DNA of 64,000 nucleotides from Hahella sp. HN01 (lineage in GTDB: Bacteria; Pseudomonadota; Gammaproteobacteria; Pseudomonadales; Oleiphilaceae): NCBI RefSeq assembly GCF_018986435.1, contig NZ_JAHMIN010000016.1, positions 1 through 64,000 of the forward strand. Direction: 5' to 3'. Below are positions 18,177 through 27,828 of this stretch, piece by piece (within the stretch, counting starts at the first letter, position 1; every line of letters starts with the position of its first letter). The notes beneath the pieces are model-generated. The model made no database searches. It was given only the letters and a program-made list of their open reading frames with translations, and was not told the DNA's origin. Both the position numbers and the translations under genes were made by a program.

Positions 18177-21100
18177 TTACAACGCAGCCATTGCGGCCGC
18201 TTCTTCAACATCCACGGAAACCAGTCTCGACACGCCGGGCTCATGCATAGTAACCCCCATCAAGTGATCCGCCATTTCCATGGCGATCTTGTTATGGGTA
18301 ATGTAGATGAACTGCACCTGACCCGACATTTCTTTCACCATTCGAGCATAGCGCCCCACGTTGGCGTCGTCCAATGGCGCGTCCACTTCGTCCAACATAC
18401 AGAACGGCGCGGGGTTGAGCTGGAAGATGGAAAAGATCAGCGCAATGGCGGTAAGCGCTTTCTCTCCACCCGACAACAAATGAATGGTGCTGTTTTTCTT
18501 GCCCGGAGGCCGCGCCATAATGGCGACGCCGGTTTCCAGCAAGTCTTCCCCGGTTAACTCCAGATAGGCGCTACCGCCGCCAAAGACACGGGGAAACAAA
18601 TTCTGCAGACCTTCGTTGACCTGATCGAAGGTTTCCTTGAACTTGTTGCGGGTTTCGCGATCGATTTTGCGAATCGCGTTCTCCAAGGTCTCCAATGCTT
18701 CCTGCAAGTCCTCATGCTGACCATCGAGATAGACTTTACGTTCGGCCTGGGCTTCATATTCCTCAATCGCCGCCAGGTTGATCGCGCCGAGACGCTCCAC
18801 TTTACCGACGATTTGCTCAATGTCCCGTTGCAACTGTCCTTCGTCCGTATCTTCCGCCAGCAGTCCGATCACATTCTCGAGGTCGTACTGATCCTCCGCC
18901 ATCTGGTCCCGCAAGGCGTTTTTACGAATATCCGTTTCCCGATGCTGCATGCGTAAAGATTCAATCCGGCTGCGCATGTTCTGGATCACCATTTCATTAC
19001 GCTGCCGAGACGACTCATCGCCCTGCATCAACTGCTCCAAATCCGCGAGGCGGTTACGTTCGCGGGTCAGGATGTCCTCTTGTTGCATACGCAACTCAAG
19101 ATAACCTTCGAGACGCTCCTGCAACGCATCATCTGGATCTTGCAGAGTCTGCAGGCTTTCCTCCACCCACTGCATACGTTCACGGTTGCGCCGCAAGTTG
19201 GCGTCGCTTTTTTCCAGCGCCTGTCGTATCGACTCTCTCCGCGTGCTGAGCGCGCTGGCGCGTAACTGCATCTGGTGCGCATGCTCCCGATCCATACGCG
19301 CCTGAGTGCGCAAACCATCCAGCTTCTGCCGGACGTCATCGCGGCGATTGAGCAACTGCTCCTTCTTTTCCACGCTGCCTTCCAGGTCCATCAAGGCGGC
19401 GTTCCACACGCCCTTGCTTTCCTGCAGCCCCATCTGTTCTTCGTCAATCTGGAACTGTATCTCCGCAATCTCTGCGGCGATAGACTCCACTCTGCGTTGG
19501 ACCTGCTCGCGTCGCGCTTCTTTAGCACTCAAATCGGATTTGGTCTGCAACAATTGCTTGTTGATCTCAACCGATTCCTTTTGCAGCGTTTCCCTTTCTT
19601 CATCAAAACGACTCAGGGCCGCGTCAATGGTTTCCTTATCCTGAGACAACGACGCCAACTCCGCCGCCACCTCTTCCATTTCCTGCTCGATTTCCGCCAA
19701 CCGACGATTGCGCGCGAGCAGACCATCGCCAGTCTGTTTCGCCGGCGGGGCCATAATCCAGTCCCGGCCGACCTGCATGCCGTCTGGCGTCAAAAAGAAA
19801 GCGCCATCAGACAGCTCAGAACGACGACCAATCGCCGCAGCAAAACTGTCGGCGGAACGAACGCCGTCCAGCCACGCCGCCACCGCACTGTTGACGGAGC
19901 TAGCGCTGGCGAACCGCAATGCCTCGCTGGCGACCTCGTCCTCACACACCAGCGCCACACCTTTGGGCGGGGCATCCTGCAGGCGAGTCAGAAATTCACG
20001 GCTGACCACGCGCGCGGACAAGCGAGCGCCCAGCACCGCTTCAAGCGCTGGCTCCCATTGCACCGCAACGCTCAACCGCTCTCCCAGCGTCGGCGCGTGA
20101 TCAATCTCATGCAGCGCCAGCCACTCCAGCGCCTCCTGTCGGGAAGCCTGGCTATCGTGCTTTTGCAATGCCAACAGCGACGCCTGTTCGCCCTTCAGGG
20201 TTTGTTCACGGGTACGAGCGTCATTGATTCTGGCGTTGAGCGATTCTTTACGTTCCTGCTCTCCCTGCTCACGCACCCTCATTTCCTGATGAGACAGCGC
20301 CTGTTGATCCGCATGCATTTCCAGCTCCAGCATGCGTTCGCGCAAAATCTCCAAATCTTCATCATCATGAGCGCCGCCGATGAGGCTTTGCTCATCCGCC
20401 AGCTTACGCTTGCGCTCCATCAACTGCTGAACCAGTTTCTCCGCCTGCTGAATACGGGACTGCTCCACTTCCGCCGTTTTCTGCAGGTGCGCGGAGCTAC
20501 GGGAAAAGTCATCCCACTCCTGTTGCCACAATTGCATGGCGTCTTCAGCCTGCGCCAACAACTCCGTGGACTCTTCTGATTTGGCCAGATGCTCTTCCAG
20601 CTCCGGCTCAATCATCATCAGCTCTTCTTCCAGCTCCTGAAGATGTTGCTGCTCACGCTCCAATTCTTCATTCAGTTCGCGATTGGTTTCCTGCAACTGC
20701 TGCATTTCCGCCTGCAATTGCTGCTCGCGCTCTTTCGCGTTGCGAATCTGCTGTTCCAGTTTGGCGATCTCAGCGCCACTGCCGTAATAATCCGCCTGCG
20801 CCCGATTCACCGCTTCATTGGCGTCCGCCCGTTTCTCACGAAAACCTTCCAGGCGGCTGTCAAGAGAGGTGCGTTCGTACAACAGACGCTCCAGCTCAAC
20901 CTCCTGGCCGCGCAATTCTTCCTGCACACTGGTGGCGTCTTTATCCAGCGTTCGCCATTTCAGAGCATTTAACAGCGCGCGCTTGTCGCGTTCTTCCGCT
21001 TTCAACTCTTTGTAACGCTCCGCCGCCTTGGCCTGGCGATGCAGATGCTGCAGCTGTCGATCCAGTTCTTCCCGAATATCAGAAAGCCGCTCCAGGTTTT

Positions 21101-21665
21101 CCCGAGTCCGCTTCATCCGGGACTCGGTTTCCTTGCGTCGCTCCTTATACTTGGAGATCCCCGCCGCCTCTTCTATAAAAACCCGCAACTCTTCCGGCTT
21201 TGATTCAATCAGACGGGAGATCATGCCCTGTTCGATAATGGCGTAACTACGCGGCCCCAGACCGGTGCCTAGAAACAGATCCGTAATGTCTTTACGACGA
21301 CATTTGTTGCCATTGAGGAAATAGAGTGACTGCGCGTCACGGGTGACTTTGCGCTTGACGGAAATTTCGTTGTAGCTGGAGAACTCGCCCTGCAACACGC
21401 CGCCGGCGTTATCGAAGATCAGCTCGATGGAAGCCTGTCCCACCGGTTTTCGGGTGTTGGAGCCATTGAAAATGACGTCCGTCATGGACTCACCGCGCAG
21501 GTGCTTGGCGGAACTCTCCCCCATCACCCAACGCACGGCGTCAATAATATTAGATTTGCCGCATCCATTAGGCCCCACCACCGCAGCCATATTGCTGGGG
21601 AAATGCACGGTTGTCGGGTCTACGAACGACTTGAAACCGGCAAGCTTGATGGATTTTAGTCTCAT
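18177..21665 (-). CDS. smc: Chromosome segregation ATPase SMC
   Basis: 1162 aa. SMC is the motor of the Smc-ScpAB condensin that compacts and separates chromosomes. The N-terminal ATPase half has the Walker A GPNGCGKSN. Two long coiled coils flank a hinge (about 510-640). The C-terminal half carries the ABC signature LLSGGEKALTAIAL and Walker B CMLDEVDAPLDD. The length is typical. Its partners scpA and scpB lie about 5 kb away at 26329-27826. This replaces the MukBEF system of enterobacteria. Confidence 0.98.
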   Translation of the reverse strand: MRLKSIKLAGFKSFVDPTTVHFPSNMAAVVGPNGCGKSNIIDAVRWVMGESSAKHLRGESMTDVIFNGSNTRKPVGQASIELIFDNAGGVLQGEFSSYNEISVKRKVTRDAQSLYFLNGNKCRRKDITDLFLGTGLGPRSYAIIEQGMISRLIESKPEELRVFIEEAAGISKYKERRKETESRMKRTRENLERLSDIREELDRQLQHLHRQAKAAERYKELKAEERDKRALLNALKWRTLDKDATSVQEELRGQEVELERLLYERTSLDSRLEGFREKRADANEAVNRAQADYYGSGAEIAKLEQQIRNAKEREQQLQAEMQQLQETNRELNEELEREQQHLQELEEELMMIEPELEEHLAKSEESTELLAQAEDAMQLWQQEWDDFSRSSAHLQKTAEVEQSRIQQAEKLVQQLMERKRKLADEQSLIGGAHDDEDLEILRERMLELEMHADQQALSHQEMRVREQGEQERKESLNARINDARTREQTLKGEQASLLALQKHDSQASRQEALEWLALHEIDHAPTLGERLSVAVQWEPALEAVLGARLSARVVSREFLTRLQDAPPKGVALVCEDEVASEALRFASASSVNSAVAAWLDGVRSADSFAAAIGRRSELSDGAFFLTPDGMQVGRDWIMAPPAKQTGDGLLARNRRLAEIEQEMEEVAAELASLSQDKETIDAALSRFDEERETLQKESVEINKQLLQTKSDLSAKEARREQVQRRVESIAAEIAEIQFQIDEEQMGLQESKGVWNAALMDLEGSVEKKEQLLNRRDDVRQKLDGLRTQARMDREHAHQMQLRASALSTRRESIRQALEKSDANLRRNRERMQWVEESLQTLQDPDDALQERLEGYLELRMQQEDILTRERNRLADLEQLMQGDESSRQRNEMVIQNMRSRIESLRMQHRETDIRKNALRDQMAEDQYDLENVIGLLAEDTDEGQLQRDIEQIVGKVERLGAINLAAIEEYEAQAERKVYLDGQHEDLQEALETLENAIRKIDRETRNKFKETFDQVNEGLQNLFPRVFGGGSAYLELTGEDLLETGVAIMARPPGKKNSTIHLLSGGEKALTAIALIFSIFQLNPAPFCMLDEVDAPLDDANVGRYARMVKEMSGQVQFIYITHNKIAMEMADHLMGVTMHEPGVSRLVSVDVEEAAAMAAL

Positions 21666-21916
21666 GATGCGGAGGCTGCAGGAGCTGTCACAGGGTTTGT
21701 CCAGATATGGAGCGGGAGTTTAACGGATTAAACCCGGGCGGACCAGCGCGAAACGCAGCGCTCCCGCGGCTCTAGGCTAAGCGCTTGTATCCGCTGAAAT
21801 TGTGATGTGACAAGGGCTCAGCAGCAATGATGGGACAGAGCGTCGCAAAAATTATTGATTGAAAATCAGCCAACATGTCACTAAATTAATCTTTAGTCGA
21901 ACAGGAGTTGTACGCA

Positions 21917-22114
21917 ATGGAAATCAGCAAACGTAGTAACGACCAGCAATCGAACAAACATCACCGCTCAGACCGCTTCTTCGCTGTGGAAGGCAAGTGG
22001 TACTACCGCACGCGGGAAAAAATCCATCTAGGGCCTTATGAGGCGCTGGAGGAAGCGGAAGACGGCCTGATCGCCTATCTTCGCTATCTGCATGTAGCGG
22101 AACGCAGGGAGTAG
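21917..22114 (+). CDS. Small DUF6316-like protein
   Basis: 65 aa from ATG 21917, placed by AGGAG at 21903-21907 with 9-nt spacing. The upstream TTG at 21908 would abut the ribosome site. The core RSDRFFAVEGKWYYRTREK, followed by LGPYEALEEAEDGLIAYL, resembles the short DUF6316 proteins of marine gammaproteobacteria. No signal peptide or membrane segment. Function unknown. Confidence 0.72.
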   Translation: MEISKRSNDQQSNKHHRSDRFFAVEGKWYYRTREKIHLGPYEALEEAEDGLIAYLRYLHVAERRE

Positions 22115-22133
22115 TTCGTCCAAGTATTGGGGG

Positions 22134-22799
22134 TCAGGAAGATTCCTGCAGGATACTGATCACCAGATTCTTTTGATGCTCCGCAAAGCTCTCGATAACC
22201 AGCTTCACGCCAGCGAAGTCCCGCTGCTGCACGGCTTGTAATAAGCCGTTGTAGAAGTTCATTGATTGGTAAAGCTCCCCTTTCTTGCGCCTGATCGCCA
22301 AATGGTACGTGCGACTGATCGCCGGGCGCAGATTTTCCAGAATTTCCTCAAGATAGGGATTGCTCACCAGCGTCAGGCAGTAACTCATCACCGAAAAACC
22401 ACTGTCGATGACCGATTCGAATGACGCCTCCTCATTCATCACTGCCCGGTTGATTTGCTGCACCTGGTTCATAACCGGGGCCAAATCGCTCTCCCGCCAG
22501 CTCTCCGCTACTTTACGCGCCAGCATCACCAGCAATGACGCATACACGTCATACAAACTTTCCACCTGATTGACGGTGAGGTCCGACACCACTGCGCCAC
22601 GACGCGGATAGATTTCGATTAAATGACGACGCTCCAGAATCAACAATGCTTCGCGCACTGAGCCGCGACTGACTTCCAGGTCGCCAGCCACCTTAAGCTC
22701 CTGAATACGCTCATTGGCCCGCAACTCTCCAGTAATGATCAATCGACCTAAATGTTGCGCAATTTGTTCGGCCAAGCTTTCCGGCGCCTGAAACTTCAT
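22134..22799 (-). CDS. GntR-family (FCD) transcriptional regulator, likely of alkB
   Basis: 221 aa. An N-terminal winged helix-turn-helix (about 8-75, with ELKVAGDLEVSRGSVREAL as the recognition region) is followed by a helical FCD-type ligand domain (about 80-215). It is divergent from alkB across 178 bp that contains a perfect palindrome. GntR-type regulators adjacent to alkB are known in Alcanivorax (alkB2). The inducer is probably a fatty acid, alcohol or alkane derivative, which is inference. Confidence 0.88.
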   Translation of the reverse strand: MKFQAPESLAEQIAQHLGRLIITGELRANERIQELKVAGDLEVSRGSVREALLILERRHLIEIYPRRGAVVSDLTVNQVESLYDVYASLLVMLARKVAESWRESDLAPVMNQVQQINRAVMNEEASFESVIDSGFSVMSYCLTLVSNPYLEEILENLRPAISRTYHLAIRRKKGELYQSMNFYNGLLQAVQQRDFAGVKLVIESFAEHQKNLVISILQESS

Positions 22800-22913
22800 A
22801 TCGGTGTGTTCCTAAAAACTCAGTTTAAGCAAAGAGTTGCGGTAAGAGACACGATTCTAGCATACCCCCGCCCAATGAAAATGGAGGAGTAAAAGTAAAA
22901 ACTCCTTGATCAA

Positions 22914-22934
22914 ATTGTTTGATTGTCAAACAAT
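22914..22934. promoter_or_regulatory. Perfect palindromic operator between the GntR gene and alkB
   Basis: ATTGTTTGA (22914-22922), TTG, TCAAACAAT (22926-22934). The two 9-bp arms match exactly. A second palindrome TTGATCAA (22906-22913) adjoins it. It lies 44 bp before the alkB ATG and about 115 bp before the gntR ATG, as expected for a site controlling both genes. Confidence 0.65.
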
Positions 22935-22977
22935 AAAACAAAAATCACTCCTCAAATAACAAGAAAAGGAGCCTCCT

Positions 22978-24099
22978 ATGCTTGGACCTATTCGTCCACA
23001 ACTTATGCTGCAAATAAAGAAGTGGGGGTATCTGATTTTCATGATCCCCCTGGGTCTCCCTATTCTGAGCTGGGCGCTGACTTCCCATTTCGGCCTGGGT
23101 GACGCAAGCGCCTGGATGACGATATTGTTCGTATTCGGCATTGTTCCGGTTTTGGACGCACTTATTGGCAAAGACGCCAGCAACCCGGATGAACAACTTC
23201 ACACGCCCCATTTGGAAAAAAGTCTGTACTACCCCCTGCTGACCTTATCCTGCGTCCCCGCCTATCTATTCCTGATCATTTGGGGCGCGCACATTTTCAG
23301 TAGCGATCTCTATCACTGGGCGGGAAAGATTGGATGGCTGCTTTCCATAGGCGTCGTCGGCGGACTGGCTATTACGGTCGCTCATGAGCTGATCCACAAA
23401 AACTCCGTCCTGGAGCAAACAGCAGGCGGCTTACTACTCGCTATGGTGGGTTATGGCGGGTTTAAGGTGGAGCACATTCGGGGACACCATGTAAATGTCG
23501 CCACTCCGGCGGACGCCTCATCATCCCGTTACAACCAGTCCCTCTATCATTTCCTGCCTCGCGCCATTTTCTCCAATGTCAAAAATGCATGGGTGCTGGA
23601 GCAACGGCGGCTGGCCAGGAAGGGTCTGTCGCCACTCTCCCCTTACAACGAGTTGATCTGGTGGTATGGCGTCAGCGCAGCCCTGTTGGTGGGTTTTACT
23701 TTAGTTTGGGGACTGATAGGCGCACTGTTCTTTGTTGGCCAGGGAGTAGTCGCCATTTTGTTGTTGGAAACCGTCAATTATCTGGAGCACTATGGTCTGC
23801 ATCGGCGCGCCAAAGACGGTGGGGGCTATGAACGCGTCACCCATCAGCACTCATGGAATTCCAGCTACCTGCTCACCAACCTGATGCTGTTTCAGCTGCA
23901 GCGGCACTCAGATCATCACGCCAACGCCAAACGCCGCTATCAAGCGCTGCGGCATTACGACGAATCTCCGCAACTACCGGCCGGCTACGCCACTATGGTG
24001 TTGCTGGCGCTGGCTCCGCCACTCTGGCGTAAGGTTATGAACCCTAAAGTGAACCATTACTATCAGCAGGACACAGGCGCAGCGGAGAATCCTCAATAA
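22978..24099 (+). CDS. alkB: Alkane 1-monooxygenase (AlkB family)
   Basis: 373 aa. An integral-membrane non-heme di-iron enzyme that hydroxylates medium-chain n-alkanes at the terminal carbon, using rubredoxin for electrons. All four histidine motifs are present: HELIHK (136-141), EHIRGHH (165-171), NYLEHYG (267-273) and LQRHSDHH (307-314). About six membrane segments. The ATG at 22978 follows AAAGGAG. No rubredoxin or alcohol dehydrogenase gene lies beside it, so these must be elsewhere. Chain-length range cannot be read from the sequence. Confidence 0.95.
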   Translation: MLGPIRPQLMLQIKKWGYLIFMIPLGLPILSWALTSHFGLGDASAWMTILFVFGIVPVLDALIGKDASNPDEQLHTPHLEKSLYYPLLTLSCVPAYLFLIIWGAHIFSSDLYHWAGKIGWLLSIGVVGGLAITVAHELIHKNSVLEQTAGGLLLAMVGYGGFKVEHIRGHHVNVATPADASSSRYNQSLYHFLPRAIFSNVKNAWVLEQRRLARKGLSPLSPYNELIWWYGVSAALLVGFTLVWGLIGALFFVGQGVVAILLLETVNYLEHYGLHRRAKDGGGYERVTHQHSWNSSYLLTNLMLFQLQRHSDHHANAKRRYQALRHYDESPQLPAGYATMVLLALAPPLWRKVMNPKVNHYYQQDTGAAENPQ

Positions 24100-24360
24100 A
24101 GTTAAGGTTTTTCACTCTCTTGCGGCCGACAACAATTTGACGCCTGTTGCCGGTCGCCCCCTTCTTAGCGCCGAATCCCCGTCACACCGGCAAGTTCCTG
24201 CCTAGGTTCAATTGACTACATATTGCTGTTTTTCAAAGAATTAAAATCCGCTGGCATTGAAATGGCAGAGTTAGCCTTGCAAGCGCCGTTTTCGCCGTTG
24301 ACGGCGGATATCTCAAGGCATAAGCAATACGCAAGTAGTATCTATCGACGGGAGCATTCC

Positions 24361-25302
24361 ATGTCCAACCTGACCACAGAACGAATGAGCGCTGATAACA
24401 AGGTTGTTGCCCTCGCCACTTCCAATGACTCGCTGACTCTGCGGCTGGAGCACGTCGCCGGGACAATGCTGCGCAAGCTGCAAACGACGCTTGAAGTTGA
24501 AGAGTTACTGCAGATTTTCGTGGGTGAAGCCAGCGCGCTGGTCGCCATAGACGGCTACTCCCACGTTTATAACAATCGTACTTGCGGAGCGCGTAAGCGG
24601 GGAACGCCGCATCAATTGAATTATCGCCTCACGCTGGCGGAAGAAGCCTTGGGAGAAATCACTTTCTATCGGGGCGAGCGCTTTACAGACAGCGATATCC
24701 ATATTATCGAAACACTGCTTGGCAGCCTGGTGTACCCTCTGCGTAACGGTTTGCGCTACCAGGAAGCCATGAACGCCGCGTTGTCCGACTCCTTGACCGG
24801 CGTCGCCAACAAACGGGCTTTTGACTATCAGTTACATAGAGAAGTGTCTCTGGCGACCCGTTACAAATACAAGCTGTCGATGCTGTTTTTCGATATCGAC
24901 TACTTCAAGAAGGTCAACGACACCTATGGGCACGCCGCTGGCGATGCATTGCTGCAACAGTTGGCCAAAGTGGTTCAGGATAATTGCCGTGATTCGGATC
25001 TGTGCTTCCGTTTCGGCGGCGAGGAGTTCGCCATGTTGCTGGCCAAAACGGAATCAGAGGGCGCCTACGCCATTGCAGAGCGTCTTCGTGAGGCCGTTGC
25101 AAACACCACATTTCAACATGAAGGCCATGATATCTCCTTCACGATCAGCATTGGCGTAGCGACCTACGATGGCGTTGAGAATCGGAATGACTTTCTGGAG
25201 AGGGCGGATCAGGCCCTGTACGACGCCAAGCATGCGGGTCGCAACAGGACCAAAATTGCGCCCCAGGATCAAGAAGAGACGCTGACCCAGGCGGCGAACT
25301 GA
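24361..25302 (+). CDS. Diguanylate cyclase with a GAF-like N-terminus
   Basis: 313 aa from ATG 24361, chosen because GGGAG lies 7 nt upstream (TTG 24223 has no such site). The N-terminal 130 residues look like a degenerate GAF-type sensor and have no membrane segment. The GGDEF domain (about 140-300) has GGEEF at 219-223 and a complete inhibitory RxxD (RDSD, 210-213), so an active, product-inhibited c-di-GMP synthase is expected. Cytoplasmic. It stands alone between alkB and the convergent rluB. Confidence 0.9.
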   Translation: MSNLTTERMSADNKVVALATSNDSLTLRLEHVAGTMLRKLQTTLEVEELLQIFVGEASALVAIDGYSHVYNNRTCGARKRGTPHQLNYRLTLAEEALGEITFYRGERFTDSDIHIIETLLGSLVYPLRNGLRYQEAMNAALSDSLTGVANKRAFDYQLHREVSLATRYKYKLSMLFFDIDYFKKVNDTYGHAAGDALLQQLAKVVQDNCRDSDLCFRFGGEEFAMLLAKTESEGAYAIAERLREAVANTTFQHEGHDISFTISIGVATYDGVENRNDFLERADQALYDAKHAGRNRTKIAPQDQEETLTQAAN

Positions 25303-25321
25303 GTTCGCCGCCATTCAACCC

Positions 25322-26293
25322 TTACTGAGGTTTACGTCTGCCAGGGCCTGGTTTACGACCCGTTGTTTGACGTGAGGGCGCCGATCTGCGCTCGTCCGAA
25401 GCGGCGGCCGGTTTGCGCGCAGGGGCGCGAGTTCCAGTACGGCCATTCGAGGGTTTAGGCTTGGAAGCGCCGCTCTTGCCCTGCTGACGCTGCAATTTTT
25501 CCTTTGTATGCGGCGTCAGAGACGCAATCGTCTTCGGCTGCATTCCCGCCATTTCATACAGTACATTGACGTCTTTTTGTCCCGCCATCTCCCAATTGCC
25601 CAAGCGAACACGGCTGGGCAGGAACATATAACCATAGCGCACCCGCTTCAAACGACTGACGGTAACGCCTTGGGACTCCCAAAGGCGACGCACTTCGCGG
25701 TTGCGGCCTTCCTGTAATACGACGTGAAACCAACGGTTGCTACCGCTACCGCCGGCTTCCTTGATGTCCGAAAATTTGGCGAGACCGTCTTCCAGCAGCA
25801 CGCCGTCCTGCAGTCGGGCCACCATTTCTTCAGTCACTTCGCCATGTACGCGCACCGCGTACTCACGGTCAATCTGTGAAGAGGGATGCATCAATCTGTT
25901 GGCGAGTTCGCCGTCTGTCGTGAAGATCAACAAACCCGTGGTATTGATGTCCAGACGTCCTACCGCCACCCAACGACCACTTTTCAGTTTAGGCAAACGC
26001 GCAAATACGGTGGGACGACCTTCCGGGTCCTTGCGGCTGGTGACCTCACCTTCCGGCTTGTTGTATACCAGCACCATGGTTTCCTCAGCGTCCACCATGG
26101 AGATCTTGTGGCCATCGACCGAGATCTTGTCCTCAGCGGTGACGCGGTCGCCCAAATGCGCGACTTTGCCGTTGACGCGTACGCGACCGCCACTGATCCA
26201 CTCTTCAGCCTCTCTACGGGAGGCAAGCCCTTGCCGGGCGATCACTTTCTGAAGTTTCTCGCCCTGCGCCTTTTCACCGGAAGGTTCTATCAT
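25322..26293 (-). CDS. rluB: 23S rRNA pseudouridine synthase RluB
   Basis: 323 aa. It converts a uridine of 23S rRNA (U2605 in E. coli) to pseudouridine. An S4 RNA-binding domain ([20 protein letters not shown]) is followed by the RsuA/RluB catalytic domain with catalytic Asp in [11 protein letters not shown]. The C-terminus is a basic, Ala/Pro/Arg-rich tail. It lies 35 bp behind scpB, the conserved scpA-scpB-rluB order. Confidence 0.95.
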   Translation of the reverse strand: MIEPSGEKAQGEKLQKVIARQGLASRREAEEWISGGRVRVNGKVAHLGDRVTAEDKISVDGHKISMVDAEETMVLVYNKPEGEVTSRKDPEGRPTVFARLPKLKSGRWVAVGRLDINTTGLLIFTTDGELANRLMHPSSQIDREYAVRVHGEVTEEMVARLQDGVLLEDGLAKFSDIKEAGGSGSNRWFHVVLQEGRNREVRRLWESQGVTVSRLKRVRYGYMFLPSRVRLGNWEMAGQKDVNVLYEMAGMQPKTIASLTPHTKEKLQRQQGKSGASKPKPSNGRTGTRAPARKPAAASDERRSAPSRQTTGRKPGPGRRKPQ

Positions 26294-26328
26294 CTATTTC
26301 GCCTTAACTGTAATCACCAACACCCTCA

Positions 26329-26958
26329 TCAATGCAATGTGGCGTCGGAGGATGGCGGATCGGCTTCCATCGTTTCGGAAGTGTCCGCCGCATTTACTTG
26401 CAGATCCAGTTCCAGAGCCCGGCCGATTTCCTCCAGGCTTCTGACCTCCGCCAAGGGCGGCAACTGATCCAATGTCTTTAAATTAAAATAGTCGAGAAAT
26501 TGGCGCGTGGTGGCGAATAGCGCCGGCCGGCCCGGCACGTCCTTATGACCAACGACGCGCACCCATTCTCTTTCCTGCAGCGTTTTCATGATCTGGCTGC
26601 TGACCGCCACGCCGCGAATGTCTTCGATGTCGCCTCGCGTAATGGGCTGTCGATAAGCAATGATCGCCAACGTTTCCAGCATAGCGCGGGAGTAACGCTG
26701 CGGACGCTCTTCCGTCAGACGCCCCACCCAGGGCGCAAACTCATCGCGCACCTGGAATCGATAACCGCTGGCCACTTCCACCAGGTTGACCGCACGCTTG
26801 GCATAAGCCGCCGTCAATTCTTTAAGCGCAGCCTTAACCTCATCCCGTTGCGGCGGCGTAAAGTCCTCGACGAACATCGTCATCAACTGATCCACCGTCA
26901 GGGGTCTGTCACTGGCGAACAGCATCGCCTCGATCAACTGCGTCAGATTAACCGCCAT
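26329..26958 (-). CDS. scpB: Segregation and condensation protein ScpB
   Basis: 209 aa from ATG 26958, where the conserved start NLTQLIEAMLFASDRPL begins; longer readings run into scpA. ScpB is a double winged-helix protein that dimerises and binds the kleisin ScpA. ETLAIIAYRQPITRGDIEDIRG is the family hallmark. The start lies inside the end of scpA (11-nt overlap), so translation is probably coupled. Confidence 0.95.
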   Translation of the reverse strand: MAVNLTQLIEAMLFASDRPLTVDQLMTMFVEDFTPPQRDEVKAALKELTAAYAKRAVNLVEVASGYRFQVRDEFAPWVGRLTEERPQRYSRAMLETLAIIAYRQPITRGDIEDIRGVAVSSQIMKTLQEREWVRVVGHKDVPGRPALFATTRQFLDYFNLKTLDQLPPLAEVRSLEEIGRALELDLQVNAADTSETMEADPPSSDATLH

Positions 26959-27826
26959 CGTCACCTTCGCTCGTTTCCACCTCAGGTTCGTTCTCGACTT
27001 CACCCCGGGCGCGCACATGAATTTCGCCAAACATTTCGGTTTGGACCAATTCCAACAAAGACTCTTTTACCAGCTCCAGCACCGCCAGAAACGTCACCAC
27101 CACACCTAATTTTCCCTCATCAAAGGGAAACAGATCCGTAAACAGGGTGAAGTGGTCCGCCGACACTCTTTCCAGCACCTGGGTCATACGCTCCCGGGTG
27201 GAAAGCCTTTCTTTTTCAATCTGGTGATGCTCAAACAGCTCCGAGCGTTTCAGCACTTCCTGCAGCGCCAATAAAACTTCCGTCAACGACACATCCGGGT
27301 GCTTTTTTTCCCGCTGCAGTGTGGGTATTTCCGGATTCGCCGTATAGAAATCGCGATCCATGCGCGGCAATTCATCGATACGTTCCGCCGCTGTTTTGAA
27401 ACGCTCGTATTCTTGCAAGCGTCGAATCAATTCCGCGCGTGGGTCTTCCTCTTCCTCATCATCGTCCTTGCGCCGCGGCAACAGGAAGCGGGATTTTATT
27501 TCCGCCAACATCGCCGCCATCACCAAATACTCCGCCGCCAACTCGAAGCGCATATCCTCCATCACCCGAATGTAATCCATGTACTGACGGGTGACGTCCG
27601 ACACGTTGATATCAAGGATATCCATATTCTGCCGACGGATCAGATACAGCAACAAATCCAGCGGGCCTTCAAACGACTCCAGGAAAACTTCCAGCGCGTC
27701 CGGTGGAATATATAGATCCGAAGGCAGCTCGGTAAACGGACTGCCCCCCACCATCGCCAAAGGCAGTTCCTGCTGAACCGGAAGCTGCTCTGTCTGGCTG
27801 TCCGAGGGGGCGTCGGCGTTTTGCAT
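26948..27826 (-). CDS. scpA: Segregation and condensation protein ScpA (kleisin)
   Basis: 292 aa. ScpA bridges the SMC heads in condensin. The conserved FEGPLDLLLYLIRRQNMDILDI near the start binds the SMC neck, and the C-terminal winged helix (LAVLELVKESLLELVQ) binds the SMC cap. The ATG lies 2 bp after the trpS stop, so it is co-transcribed with trpS. Confidence 0.96.
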   Translation of the reverse strand: MQNADAPSDSQTEQLPVQQELPLAMVGGSPFTELPSDLYIPPDALEVFLESFEGPLDLLLYLIRRQNMDILDINVSDVTRQYMDYIRVMEDMRFELAAEYLVMAAMLAEIKSRFLLPRRKDDDEEEEDPRAELIRRLQEYERFKTAAERIDELPRMDRDFYTANPEIPTLQREKKHPDVSLTEVLLALQEVLKRSELFEHHQIEKERLSTRERMTQVLERVSADHFTLFTDLFPFDEGKLGVVVTFLAVLELVKESLLELVQTEMFGEIHVRARGEVENEPEVETSEGDDGG

Positions 27827-27828
27827 TA

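Noticed and set aside
19275-20579. 434-codon plus-strand reading frame
   Set aside because: Antisense to the smc coiled coil; Leu/His/Arg-rich shadow with no family resemblance.
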